A DNA stretch of 64,000 nucleotides, taken from positions 434,001-498,000 of the forward strand of contig FNAW01000004.1 of NCBI GenBank assembly GCA_900102115.1, written 5' to 3'. Positions 25,736 to 33,333 of this stretch are shown piece after piece (position 1 is the stretch's first letter; the number at the start of each line of letters is the position of its first letter). This stretch comes from Blastococcus fimeti. GTDB taxonomy: Bacteria > Actinomycetota > Actinomycetes > Mycobacteriales > Geodermatophilaceae. Made by a program: the position numbers and the translations under genes. The notes below the pieces were generated by a model. It worked only from the letters and a program-made list of their open reading frames with translations, was not told the origin of the DNA and ran no database searches.

Positions 25736-27252
25736 GGGTTGCCCTCATCACCGAGGGGACCTATCCGGTGACCACGGGCGGCGTCAGCACCTGGTGCGAC
25801 CAGCTCCTCCGCGGCCTGCCCGAGATCGACTGGACCGTCGTCGCGCTGACCGCCACGGGCACCGAGCCGGCGGTCTGGGCCCGGCCGGCCTCGGTCAGCT
25901 CGGTGGTCCTGCACCCGGTGTGGGGCGCCGAGGCCCCGCCCGCCCGGCGACGCCGGCGCGGTGCCGATCCGCGCGACGCCGTCGCCGATGCGCTCGTCCA
26001 GCTCTGGGACGCAGCACTCGCCCCGGACGGGCCCGACGCCGTCGACCGGGCCGAGGGCGCGCTGCGGGCACTGGTCGAGTCCTCCACCGGCGGGCGGCTC
26101 GCCGCCCTGCTGGCCTCCCGCGGATCGACGTCGGCCCTCATGGCGGCCTGGCAGCGCCGGTGCCCCGACCTCCCACCCCTGAGCATCGCGCAGGCGGTGG
26201 CCGCCTCGCGGCTGGTCGACCGCACGCTCGCCGTCGTCGACGCGCCCCTTCCCGAGGTCGACCTCGTGCACGCCGCCGGCAACGGGGCGGCCGCCCTCGT
26301 CGCGCTCGCGGCGCACTGGCGGTCCGGCGTGCCCCTGTTGCTCTCCGAGCACGGCGTGTACCTGCGCGAGCGGTACCTGGCGCTCGAGGCGGGCGGGTTC
26401 TCCTGGGCGGAGCGCCGGGCGACGACGTCGCTCCTGCGGCGCCTGTGCGAGGTCGCCTACCGCACCGCCGACCGGGTGCTGCCGGTGTCGGACTTCAACC
26501 GGCGCTGGAGCCTGCACCTGGGCGCCCGGCCCGGATCCGTGACGACCATCCGGAACGGCGTGCAGCCGGAGCTCTACGCGCCCGTCGGCGAGGAGCCCGC
26601 GGTCCCGACCCTGAGCTTCGTCGGCCGGATCGACCCGCTCAAGGACCTGCACACGCTCGTCCGGGCCTTCGCCCTCGTGCGCGAGCGGGTGCCCGGCGCC
26701 CGGCTGCGGCTGTTCGGCCCGGTGCCCGAGGGCAACGAGGCCTACCGCGACAGCGTCGCGGCCCTGTCCGCCGAGCTGGGCACGTCCGACGCCGTGACCT
26801 TCGAGGGGCCCAGCGCCGGCAGCCGGCCGGCGATCGCCGCCGGCTCCGTGGTCGTCCTCTCCAGCATCTCCGAGGGCATGCCCTTCACGGTCATCGAGGC
26901 GATGATGTGCGGCCGGGCCACGGTCAGCACCGATGTCGGTGGCGTGGCCGAGTGCGTCGACCCCGAGCGGCGTGCCGGGATGATCGTGCCCGCCCGGGAC
27001 CCGGAGGCGTTCGCCCAGGCGTGCGTCGAGCTGCTCACCGACGAGCCCCGTCGCCGCGCGATGGGCGCCGCCGCCCGCAGCCACGCCCTCGCCCACGCCA
27101 CCCTCGACCGCACGCTGGCCGCCTACCGGCGGGCGTACGGCTCCGCCACGCGCCCGGCGCTGCCCGTGCCCGCCGGCCCGCTCAACGTGGTCGCCGACGT
27201 CTCGGCCCTGCCGCCCGTGCCCCGCGCCACCTATGCGGAGGCCCGCGGATGA
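25732..27252 (+). CDS. pelF: PelF-type GT4 glycosyltransferase
   Basis: A 506-residue cytoplasmic GT4 enzyme. The N-terminus VALITEGTYPVTTGGVSTWCDQLL is the PelF/DUF3492 signature, and residues about 1-290 form that domain. The GT-B donor domain follows: LSFVGRIDPLKDLHTLVRAF near 300 and SSISEGMPFTVIEAMMCGRATVSTDVGGVAECV near 380-410. PelF polymerises the galactosamine-rich Pel polysaccharide in Pseudomonas from a UDP-sugar; in the fungal galactosaminogalactan cluster the corresponding role is held by Gtb3. Start GTG overlaps a leader ORF and the stop overlaps the next ATG, so expression is tightly coupled. Donor is inferred to be UDP-GalNAc or UDP-Gal from the neighbours. Confidence 0.9.
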   Translation: MRVALITEGTYPVTTGGVSTWCDQLLRGLPEIDWTVVALTATGTEPAVWARPASVSSVVLHPVWGAEAPPARRRRRGADPRDAVADALVQLWDAALAPDGPDAVDRAEGALRALVESSTGGRLAALLASRGSTSALMAAWQRRCPDLPPLSIAQAVAASRLVDRTLAVVDAPLPEVDLVHAAGNGAAALVALAAHWRSGVPLLLSEHGVYLRERYLALEAGGFSWAERRATTSLLRRLCEVAYRTADRVLPVSDFNRRWSLHLGARPGSVTTIRNGVQPELYAPVGEEPAVPTLSFVGRIDPLKDLHTLVRAFALVRERVPGARLRLFGPVPEGNEAYRDSVAALSAELGTSDAVTFEGPSAGSRPAIAAGSVVVLSSISEGMPFTVIEAMMCGRATVSTDVGGVAECVDPERRAGMIVPARDPEAFAQACVELLTDEPRRRAMGAAARSHALAHATLDRTLAAYRRAYGSATRPALPVPAGPLNVVADVSALPPVPRATYAEARG

Positions 27253-28568
27253 CCGCCCTCCGCGGCGGACCCTCGCCGGCCGGAGCCGATCCGTACGACG
27301 ACGTCTCGCAGGGCGCCGTCGACGTGCTGGACATCGCTGCCCGGCTCGAGGCCTCGGGCGTGACCGACCGGGTGGCCCGCACGCGCCACGGCGTCCCCGA
27401 CGTCTTCTCCCTGGCCGCCACCATGCGCAGCAGCGGGGGGCACACCTCCGACACCTCGTCCGGGCGCGCAGCGGCGCGTTCCGAGGTCGGCGAGGCGATG
27501 CGACGCGCCGTCCTGCTCGTGGCCGGGGTCCTGCTGGCGGGTGCCGTGCTCGGCACCCTGGGGCTCGACGCGACGACCGTCTGGATCGTGGGCGTCACCG
27601 GGTGGGTCGGCGGTCAGAGCGTGGCCGCGATCGCCTGGAACCGGTTGGGCTGGGGGCAGGCCGCGTCCGGTCTGCGGCGCGGCGGCGCAGCGGCGCTGCC
27701 CGTGCTGGCCGTGGCCGCGGTGCTGCCCGCCGTCACCGCCCGGGACGCCTCGACGGCGGTGGCCGGCACGGAGCTCGCGCTCGCGTGGGTGGGTTATGCC
27801 GCCGCCGTCTCCCTGCTCGTCTGCGCCCGGCGCACCCACCTCGCCCTGGCCGCCGTGCTGACGGCGCTCGCGCTGGTGGGCGTCGTGCTCGTCGCGGACC
27901 CGTCGTGGTCGTCGCCGGCGGTCCTGGTGATCGCCGCCGTGGGAGCCGGCGTCGTCGTGGCGCTGGCGGTGCGGGCGGTCCGGCAGGCCGGTGGGCCGGA
28001 GCTGCCCGGCCGGGTCGACCTGCGGGCCGCGGCGCCGGCTGCCGTGCAGGCCGCGATGCTCGCGACCAGCCTGCTGCTGCTGCTGCAGACCGTGCCGGAG
28101 AACAGCGCGACCCCGGTGGTCGTCGCCAGCGTGGTCGGCGCGGCGATGACCGACCCGGCGATCGCGGTGCTGCGCAGCCGGCTGCGGACCTCGGCCGGCC
28201 GCATCTACGCGGTGGCGCTCGCCGCCCGGCACGCGCGGCGAGCGGCGGTCCTGGCCGCCGCGAGCACCGCGACGGCGTCCGCCGTCGTCGCCCTCGCCGT
28301 CATCCTCGCCCTCCGCGCGGGCACCCAGGACTGGCTGACCACGGTGCTGCCCGCCGCCGCGTTCACCGCCGTGGCCACCACCGCAGCCGCGCTCACCGCC
28401 TTCGGCGCACCCTGGCGCGCCGCCCTCGCAGCGGCAGCCGCGGTCGTCTACGCCGCGACGGCGCTGCTGTCGACCACCGTGGCGCTCGCCGTCGTCTTCC
28501 CGGTCGTCCTGCTCGCCGCCGTCACCCTGCTGCTGCACCGGGTGTCCGACCCCCGCGTGGTCGTGTGA
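27249..28568 (+). CDS. 12-TM membrane protein, possible PelG-like exporter
   Basis: A 439-residue protein: about 80 hydrophilic N-terminal residues (DDVSQGAVDVLDIAARLEAS, then a Ser/Ala-rich part), followed by about 12 hydrophobic spans with short loops to the C-terminus. It has the position (directly after pelF, ATGA overlap) and topology of PelG, the 12-TM MOP-like Pel exporter component, but I cannot see convincing residue-level similarity by eye and the spans are Ala/Val-rich. It probably forms the membrane part of the synthase/export complex with the PelF-type enzyme. The stop overlaps the GTG of the next gene. Confidence 0.7.
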   Translation: MTALRGGPSPAGADPYDDVSQGAVDVLDIAARLEASGVTDRVARTRHGVPDVFSLAATMRSSGGHTSDTSSGRAAARSEVGEAMRRAVLLVAGVLLAGAVLGTLGLDATTVWIVGVTGWVGGQSVAAIAWNRLGWGQAASGLRRGGAAALPVLAVAAVLPAVTARDASTAVAGTELALAWVGYAAAVSLLVCARRTHLALAAVLTALALVGVVLVADPSWSSPAVLVIAAVGAGVVVALAVRAVRQAGGPELPGRVDLRAAAPAAVQAAMLATSLLLLLQTVPENSATPVVVASVVGAAMTDPAIAVLRSRLRTSAGRIYAVALAARHARRAAVLAAASTATASAVVALAVILALRAGTQDWLTTVLPAAAFTAVATTAAALTAFGAPWRAALAAAAAVVYAATALLSTTVALAVVFPVVLLAAVTLLLHRVSDPRVVV

Positions 28569-29245
28569 CGACCAGCCGCCTCGGGCTCCCCTGGTACGTG
28601 CACCCGGCCGAGGACCCGGCCGCCTGGGCAGCGCTCGCCGCCCGCCGTCCCCGGCCCTCCTTCGCCGTGGTCAACGTGCACGACGGGCCGGGGGCAGCCG
28701 GCGACGAGTGGTACCCCGAGGCGCTGGCGCAGCTGCGCACCGTCCGGCTGCTGGGCTACGTCGACGTCGACTACGGCCGGCGCAGCCCGGACGACGTGCA
28801 GGCGGACGTCCAGGCCTGGCTGACCCGGTACAAGGTGGGCGGCGTGATGTTCGACCAGTTCCCGACGGACGCGGCCAGCATCGAGCGCTGTTCCACCTAC
28901 GTGAACGCCGCCCGCCGCAGCGGTGCCCTGTTCGTCGTCGGCAATCCCGGCACCGTCCCCCACCTGGGGCACCTCGCGATGCTGGACGTGGCCTGCGTCT
29001 TCGAGGGGACCGCGGAGTCCTACGCGGACTACCGGCCACCGCCCGGGCTGAGCCGGGTGCCCCGCGGGCGGGTGTGGCACCTCGTGCACAGCTGCCCGCC
29101 GGACGAGCTCGCCGCCGTCAGCGCGCGGACCGCCCGGCTCGGTGCCGGGCACGCCTTCGTCACCGACCGCGGGATGCCGCACCCCTGGGGCGGCTTCCCG
29201 ATCGCCGAGTCGCAGGTCGGCGACCTGCAGGGATCGGCCTCGTGA
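28565..29245 (+). CDS. Sph3-like (GH135/spherulin-4 family) protein
   Basis: A 226-residue TIM-barrel protein of the spherulation-specific family 4. Diagnostic stretches are GLPWYVHPAEDPAAWAAL, VVNVHDGPG, LLGYVDVDYGRRSPDDVQADVQAWL, VGGVMFDQFPTD, LFVVGNPGT and CVFEGTAESYADY. Sph3 is a glycoside hydrolase (GH135) that cuts galactosaminogalactan and is needed for its production. Two oddities: where Sph3 has an Asp-Glu catalytic pair this protein reads FDQ, although the later FEG glutamate remains, and there is no signal peptide or membrane anchor. It may therefore bind or remodel the polymer inside the cell, or be a weak hydrolase. Coupled to both neighbours by GTGA overlaps. Confidence 0.8.
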   Translation: MTTSRLGLPWYVHPAEDPAAWAALAARRPRPSFAVVNVHDGPGAAGDEWYPEALAQLRTVRLLGYVDVDYGRRSPDDVQADVQAWLTRYKVGGVMFDQFPTDAASIERCSTYVNAARRSGALFVVGNPGTVPHLGHLAMLDVACVFEGTAESYADYRPPPGLSRVPRGRVWHLVHSCPPDELAAVSARTARLGAGHAFVTDRGMPHPWGGFPIAESQVGDLQGSAS

Positions 29246-30198
29246 GGCCCGCCGGGTGCAGCGTCGTGGCGCTGCTCGCCGTGCTGGTCCTCGCCGCCTG
29301 CGGATCCGGGTCCGACGAGGGGGCCTCGTCGACGCGCTCCACGTCGCCCGCCTCGTCCTCGGCCGCCCCGACCACCACCCCGTCAAACGTGCCGAGCACC
29401 CCGCCGGCCGCGCCGGCAACCACCCCGCCGAGCGCTCCGGAGACCCCGGACCGGACCGCGACCGCTCCCCCGCCGGGCGCGCCCGCCGCGGAGCCCGCCC
29501 GGTGGCGGCCGGCCGCCCGCACCACCTGGCAGTACCAGCTGAGCGGGACGCTGGACCTCACCGTGCCGGCCGACGTCTACGACGTGGACTGGCAGGAGAC
29601 CAGCGCCGCCCAGGTGCGGCAGCTGCACGACGCCGGCCGCCGGGTCGTCTGCTACCTCAACGCCGGCGCCTACGAGGAGTGGCGCCCCGACGCGGGGGAC
29701 TACCCGGCAGCCGTGCTCGGCGCCCCGCTCGACGGATGGCCGGGCGAGCGCTGGCTGGACATCCGGCGCACCGACGTCCTGCTGCCGATCATCGCCGCCC
29801 GCATGGACGTGTGCCGTGACAAGGGGTTCGACGCGGTCGAGCCGGACAACGTCGACGGGTACGCCAACGACAGCGGGTTCCCGCTCGGCGCCCAGGACCA
29901 GCTGGACTTCAACCGGGCGGTGGCCCGGCTGGCGCACGAGCGGGGGCTCGCCGTCGGGCTGAAGAACGACGTGGAGCAGGCCGCCGCCCTGGAGCCCTCC
30001 TTCGACTTCGCCGTGAACGAGGAGTGCCTGGCGTACGACGAGTGCGATGCCTACGCGCCGTTCGTCCGTGCGGGCAAGGCGGTCCTGCACGTGGAGTACG
30101 AGCAGCCCACCCCGGAGCAGTGCGCCCGCGCGTCCGCCATCGGAGTGAACTCCATCGTCAAGGAACTCGACCTGGGACCAGGTCTGCGAAGCTGCTGA
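29242..30198 (+). CDS. GH114 endo-alpha-1,4-polygalactosaminidase, lipoprotein
   Basis: A 318-residue lipoprotein. The signal peptide ends in LAAC (Cys about 17), followed by an 80-residue Ser/Thr/Pro tether. The catalytic TIM barrel has all GH114 hallmarks: TWQYQLSGTLDL, VYDVDWQET, VVCYLNAGAYEEWRPDAGD, GFDAVEPDNVDGY with the proposed catalytic Asp, and FAVNEECLAYDECDAY with the proposed Glu. GH114 (Ega3 in Aspergillus, related to the PelA hydrolase) cleaves alpha-1,4-galactosamine regions. On the outer face of the membrane it could trim the exported polymer. The GTG overlaps the previous stop. A fragment resembling its C-terminus occurs again near 40.8 kb. Confidence 0.9.
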   Translation: MRPAGCSVVALLAVLVLAACGSGSDEGASSTRSTSPASSSAAPTTTPSNVPSTPPAAPATTPPSAPETPDRTATAPPPGAPAAEPARWRPAARTTWQYQLSGTLDLTVPADVYDVDWQETSAAQVRQLHDAGRRVVCYLNAGAYEEWRPDAGDYPAAVLGAPLDGWPGERWLDIRRTDVLLPIIAARMDVCRDKGFDAVEPDNVDGYANDSGFPLGAQDQLDFNRAVARLAHERGLAVGLKNDVEQAAALEPSFDFAVNEECLAYDECDAYAPFVRAGKAVLHVEYEQPTPEQCARASAIGVNSIVKELDLGPGLRSC

Positions 30199-30255
30199 CG
30201 TGGGAACCGGGGGCTCACGCCGAGACCAGGCGATGCGCGGCCGCGTGGGAGCTGC

Positions 30256-30942
30256 GTGACCGCCGGCGAGCACCCGGTCGGGACCGAGACGCTGACCCCC
30301 GGGATCCGGCACGACCTGCGTCACGGGCTCGCGACGCTGCAGGCGCTGCTGGCGGCTGCCACGGACGACGCGCACCTCCCGTCGGAGCGGGTGCGCTCCC
30401 TGCTGGACACCGCCACCGGCGAGCTGCACTACGCGCTGAGGCTCGTCGACGCGCTGCCCGTGCCGGCCGGGGACGCCACCCCGCCGGGCGCGCCCCAGCC
30501 GGGGAACGCCGCCCGCTGCGACGTGCAGGCGGCGGTGACGGCCGCGGTCCGGGCGTCGAGGGTCAGCCGCCGGACCTTCCGGGTGGAGATCCCGGGGCCG
30601 CTGCACGTGGCGATCTCCCGGACCGCGCTGGCCCGGGTGCTGCGCAACCTCCTCGGCAACGCGGTCGCCGTGACCCCGCCCGGTGGAGTGATCCTCATCC
30701 GCGCTTTTCCGGTCGCAGAGCAATCCGGTACGGCACCTCGTCACGTATGCCTGGAGATCCACGACGACGGCCCGGGTCCCGGGGCGGCGGGGTTCACCCG
30801 CATCGGCGGACGGGGGTTGGACGTCGTGCGGTCGATCGTGCTTCCGTCGGGTGGCTGGCTGGTCCTGGGTCGCTCCCCCACGGGCGGTGCGCGAGCGGCG
30901 GTCACGCTGCCCCGAGGAGCGGACGAGGAAGGACGGGGATGA
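30256..30942 (+). CDS. Soluble histidine kinase without sensor domain
   Basis: A 228-residue protein with a DHp-like helix carrying RHDLRHGLATLQAL (His 19 or 23) followed by an HATPase_c domain: LARVLRNLLGNAVAVTP (N box), EIHDDGPGPGA (G1) and GGRGLDVVRSIV (G2). It lacks a periplasmic loop, membrane span or PAS/GAF domain, so its input must come from a partner protein. It overlaps the response-regulator gene (ATGA) and follows the GH114 gene by 57 bases with no terminator, so the pair appears to be embedded in the polysaccharide operon. The GTG start at 30256 was chosen. Confidence 0.82.
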   Translation: MTAGEHPVGTETLTPGIRHDLRHGLATLQALLAAATDDAHLPSERVRSLLDTATGELHYALRLVDALPVPAGDATPPGAPQPGNAARCDVQAAVTAAVRASRVSRRTFRVEIPGPLHVAISRTALARVLRNLLGNAVAVTPPGGVILIRAFPVAEQSGTAPRHVCLEIHDDGPGPGAAGFTRIGGRGLDVVRSIVLPSGGWLVLGRSPTGGARAAVTLPRGADEEGRG

Positions 30943-31646
30943 GCCGGATCCTGCTGTGCGACGACCACGAGGTCTTCACCGGAGCACTCGCCATGGCCCT
31001 CCAGGCCCGTGGCCAGGACGTCGTGTCGGTGGCCAGGTCCGTGCCCGAGGCGCTGTCCGAGGCAGCGCGCACCCTTCCCGACGTCGTCCTCATGGACCTG
31101 CACTTCGCCCAGGGGCCCGACGGCCTCGCCGGCATCCGCGCACTCGTCGCCGAGGTGTCGCCCGCGCCGAAGATGGTGCTGCTCACCGGCAGCGTCGACC
31201 GCCGGACGCTCACCGACGCGGTCGCCGCCGGAGCCGACGGCGTGGTCAGCAAGACCGAGCCGCTGCACGTCCTGCTCGAGGCCGTCGAGCGCGTGGCGGC
31301 GGGCGCCTTCTACGCCGATCCGGAGTTGCTGCGCGGCTCGTTGCGTCCCCCGTCGGCGGAGCTGGACCAGGTGCAGCTGTCGGCACAGTTCCTGACACCC
31401 CGGGAGCGCGAGGTGCTCGGCCGGCTCGTGCAGGGGTCCTCCACCGGCGAGCTCGCGCAGGCCATGGGAGTCGGCGTCGCGACCGTGCGCACCCACGTGC
31501 AGTCGGTGCTGAGCAAGCTGGGCGTCCGTTCCCGCCTGGAGGCGGTCAGCCTCGCGGTGGCCCACGGCCTCTTCGACCCACCCCAGCGGCGCGTGCCGGA
31601 GCAGCCGGAGAACCGGCACCCGGTGCTCCGTCGCGGATCAGCCTGA
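30939..31646 (+). CDS. NarL/LuxR-type response regulator
   Basis: A 235-residue regulator. The receiver domain has Asp8/Asp9 (LLCDDHEVF), phosphoacceptor Asp53 (VVLMDLHF), the Thr in VLLTGS and Lys105 (VVSKTEP), all the residues needed for phosphorylation. Residues about 155-215 are a LuxR-type helix-turn-helix: LTPREREVLGRLVQGSSTGELAQAMGVGVATVRTHVQSVLSKLGV. It is coupled by an ATGA overlap to the histidine kinase, its likely partner, and lies between the GH114 and epimerase genes. It probably controls this polysaccharide locus, perhaps through the palindromes at 25.4-25.65 kb (inference). Confidence 0.9.
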   Translation: MSRILLCDDHEVFTGALAMALQARGQDVVSVARSVPEALSEAARTLPDVVLMDLHFAQGPDGLAGIRALVAEVSPAPKMVLLTGSVDRRTLTDAVAAGADGVVSKTEPLHVLLEAVERVAAGAFYADPELLRGSLRPPSAELDQVQLSAQFLTPREREVLGRLVQGSSTGELAQAMGVGVATVRTHVQSVLSKLGVRSRLEAVSLAVAHGLFDPPQRRVPEQPENRHPVLRRGSA

Positions 31647-31659
31647 GGGAGAACCGCAC

Positions 31660-32655
31660 ATGTCATGGCTCGTCACCGGCGGCGCGGGGTACATCGGTGC
31701 CCACGTCGTCACCGCGATGCGCAGCGTCGGACAGGACGTCGTCGTCCTCGACGACCTCTCCACCGGCGACACCTCGCGTCTACCGGGGGTCGAGGTCGTC
31801 GTCGGCAGCGTGCTGGACCCCGGGCTCGTGCGGCAGGCCCTCGCGGCGCACGACGTGCAGGGCATCGTGCACATCGCGGCCAAGAAGCAGGTCGCGGAGT
31901 CCGTCGAGCGCCCGCTGTACTACTACGAGCAGAACGTCGAGGGTCTGCGCGTCCTGCTGGACGCTGCGACGGCCACCGGGGTGGAGTCCCTCGTCTTCTC
32001 CTCGAGCGCGGCGGTGTACGGCTCTCCGGACGTCGACCTCGTCGACGAGGACACACCGTGCGCCCCGGTCAACCCCTACGGGACGACGAAGCTGGTCGGC
32101 GAGCGGATGATCGCCGACGTCGCCGCCGCGACCGGCCTGCGCTACGCGAACCTCCGGTACTTCAACGTGGCCGGTGCCGGCTCCCCCGAGCTGGCCGACC
32201 GCGGCGCCAGCAACCTGGTGCCCATGGTCTTCGAGCGGCTGGCCCGCCGCGAGCGGCCGCACATCTTCGGCAGTGACTACGACACCGCGGACGGCACCTG
32301 CATCCGGGACTTCGTCCACGTCGCCGACATCGCCTCGGCGCACGTCACGGCCGCGAGCGCCCTGGCCGAGGGCGCGACCACGGCGCTGACCGCGAACATC
32401 GGCCGCGGCGAGGGCGTCTCCGTCCAGGAGATGGTGCAGACCATCCGCCGCGTCACCGGCACCGCCGACCTGGCGTGGGCCGAGCCCGCGGTCTCCCCCC
32501 GGCGCGCCGGGGACCCCGCCCGCGTCGTGGCGTCGGCGCAGCGGATCGAACGGGAGCTGGGCTGGCGGGCGCAGTGGGGCGTCGAGGACATGGTCCGCTC
32601 GGCCTGGGAGGGCTGGGTGCACCGCGACCCGTCGCTGCGCGGGATCGCCTCGTAG
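31660..32655 (+). CDS. galE: UDP-glucose/UDP-GlcNAc 4-epimerase (GalE-type)
   Basis: A 331-residue extended short-chain dehydrogenase. Rossmann motif VTGGAGYIGAHVV at residues 5-17, catalytic Ser in VFSSSAAVYGSP, Tyr/Lys in YGTTKLVGE, and substrate-loop RYFNVAGAG identify GalE. It interconverts UDP-Glc/UDP-Gal and possibly UDP-GlcNAc/UDP-GalNAc; the fungal counterpart Uge3 does both and supplies galactosaminogalactan synthesis. GGGAG lies ahead of the ATG and only 13 bases separate it from the response regulator, so it is the last gene of the presumed operon. Confidence 0.9.
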   Translation: MSWLVTGGAGYIGAHVVTAMRSVGQDVVVLDDLSTGDTSRLPGVEVVVGSVLDPGLVRQALAAHDVQGIVHIAAKKQVAESVERPLYYYEQNVEGLRVLLDAATATGVESLVFSSSAAVYGSPDVDLVDEDTPCAPVNPYGTTKLVGERMIADVAAATGLRYANLRYFNVAGAGSPELADRGASNLVPMVFERLARRERPHIFGSDYDTADGTCIRDFVHVADIASAHVTAASALAEGATTALTANIGRGEGVSVQEMVQTIRRVTGTADLAWAEPAVSPRRAGDPARVVASAQRIERELGWRAQWGVEDMVRSAWEGWVHRDPSLRGIAS

Positions 32656-32774
32656 TCCGTCGAGGGGCGGACCGTGCCGGTGATCACTACGGTCGGTCGC
32701 AGGGATTGCCCCGGCTGCGCGCCGGGCAGTGCACGACCCGACGTCCATCGAGGTACAGAGGGAAAGAGGTCACC

Positions 32775-33320
32775 ATGCTGGTCCGCCGGATCGCCCGGCC
32801 CCTGCTCGCCGCCCCGTTCATCTACGGCGGCATCAGCACCCTGCGCAAGCCGCAGGACCGCGTCCCGGGGGCGGCCCCCGTCGTGGAGATGATCGCCGAG
32901 ACCGCCGACAAGCAGTTGCCGGTCCAGGTCCCCCGCGACGTCGAGCAGTACGTGAAGGCCAACGCCGCGCTGCAGGTGGGTGCGGGTGCGCTGTTCGCCC
33001 TCGGCCGCCTCCCCCGGCTCACCTCGCTGGCGCTCGCCGGCTCGACCGTGCCGACGACGCTGGCCGGTCACCGGTTCTGGGAGGAGGACGACCCCAAGGT
33101 CTCCTTCGAGAAGATCGCGCACTTCGTGAAGAACCTCGGCCTGATCGGCGGGCTGCTGCTGGCCGCCGTCGACACCGAGGGCAAGCCGTCGGTGGGCTAC
33201 CGGGCGCGCAAGGGCGCCAAGGCCGCCGCCGTCGCCACCGAGAAGAGCTTCGAGAAGGCCTCCAAGCGCGCCGCCAAGGCCCAGAAGAAGGCCGAGAAGC
33301 AGCTCACGAAGCACCGCTGA
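32775..33320 (+). CDS. DoxX-family membrane protein
   Basis: A 181-residue protein with the DoxX-like start MLVRRIARPLLAAPFIYGGISTLRKP, several hydrophobic helices (AALQVGAGALFALG, LTSLALAGSTVPTTLAG, LGLIGGLLLAAVD) and a PxxLAGHxFW region typical of the family. The last 45 residues are Lys/Ala-rich (KASKRAAKAQKKAEKQ), hydrophilic and probably cytoplasmic. DoxX proteins are linked to redox or thiol stress, but the exact role here is unknown. An AAAGAGG precedes the ATG and the 119-base gap upstream suggests a separate promoter. Confidence 0.85.
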   Translation: MLVRRIARPLLAAPFIYGGISTLRKPQDRVPGAAPVVEMIAETADKQLPVQVPRDVEQYVKANAALQVGAGALFALGRLPRLTSLALAGSTVPTTLAGHRFWEEDDPKVSFEKIAHFVKNLGLIGGLLLAAVDTEGKPSVGYRARKGAKAAAVATEKSFEKASKRAAKAQKKAEKQLTKHR

Positions 33321-33333
33321 GCGGGGTCGAGCA

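Noticed and set aside
25563..28568. Single 1001-codon frame spanning the pelF and membrane-protein region
   Set aside because: Only its C-terminal part is the 12-TM protein; the first half is the wrong frame of pelF. The true membrane-protein start is the ATG at 27249.
32656..32774. Possible attachment site or mobile element near the end of the polysaccharide operon
   Set aside because: No integrase, transposase, tRNA or flanking direct repeats are present in or near this gap; no mobile element was seen anywhere in the window.
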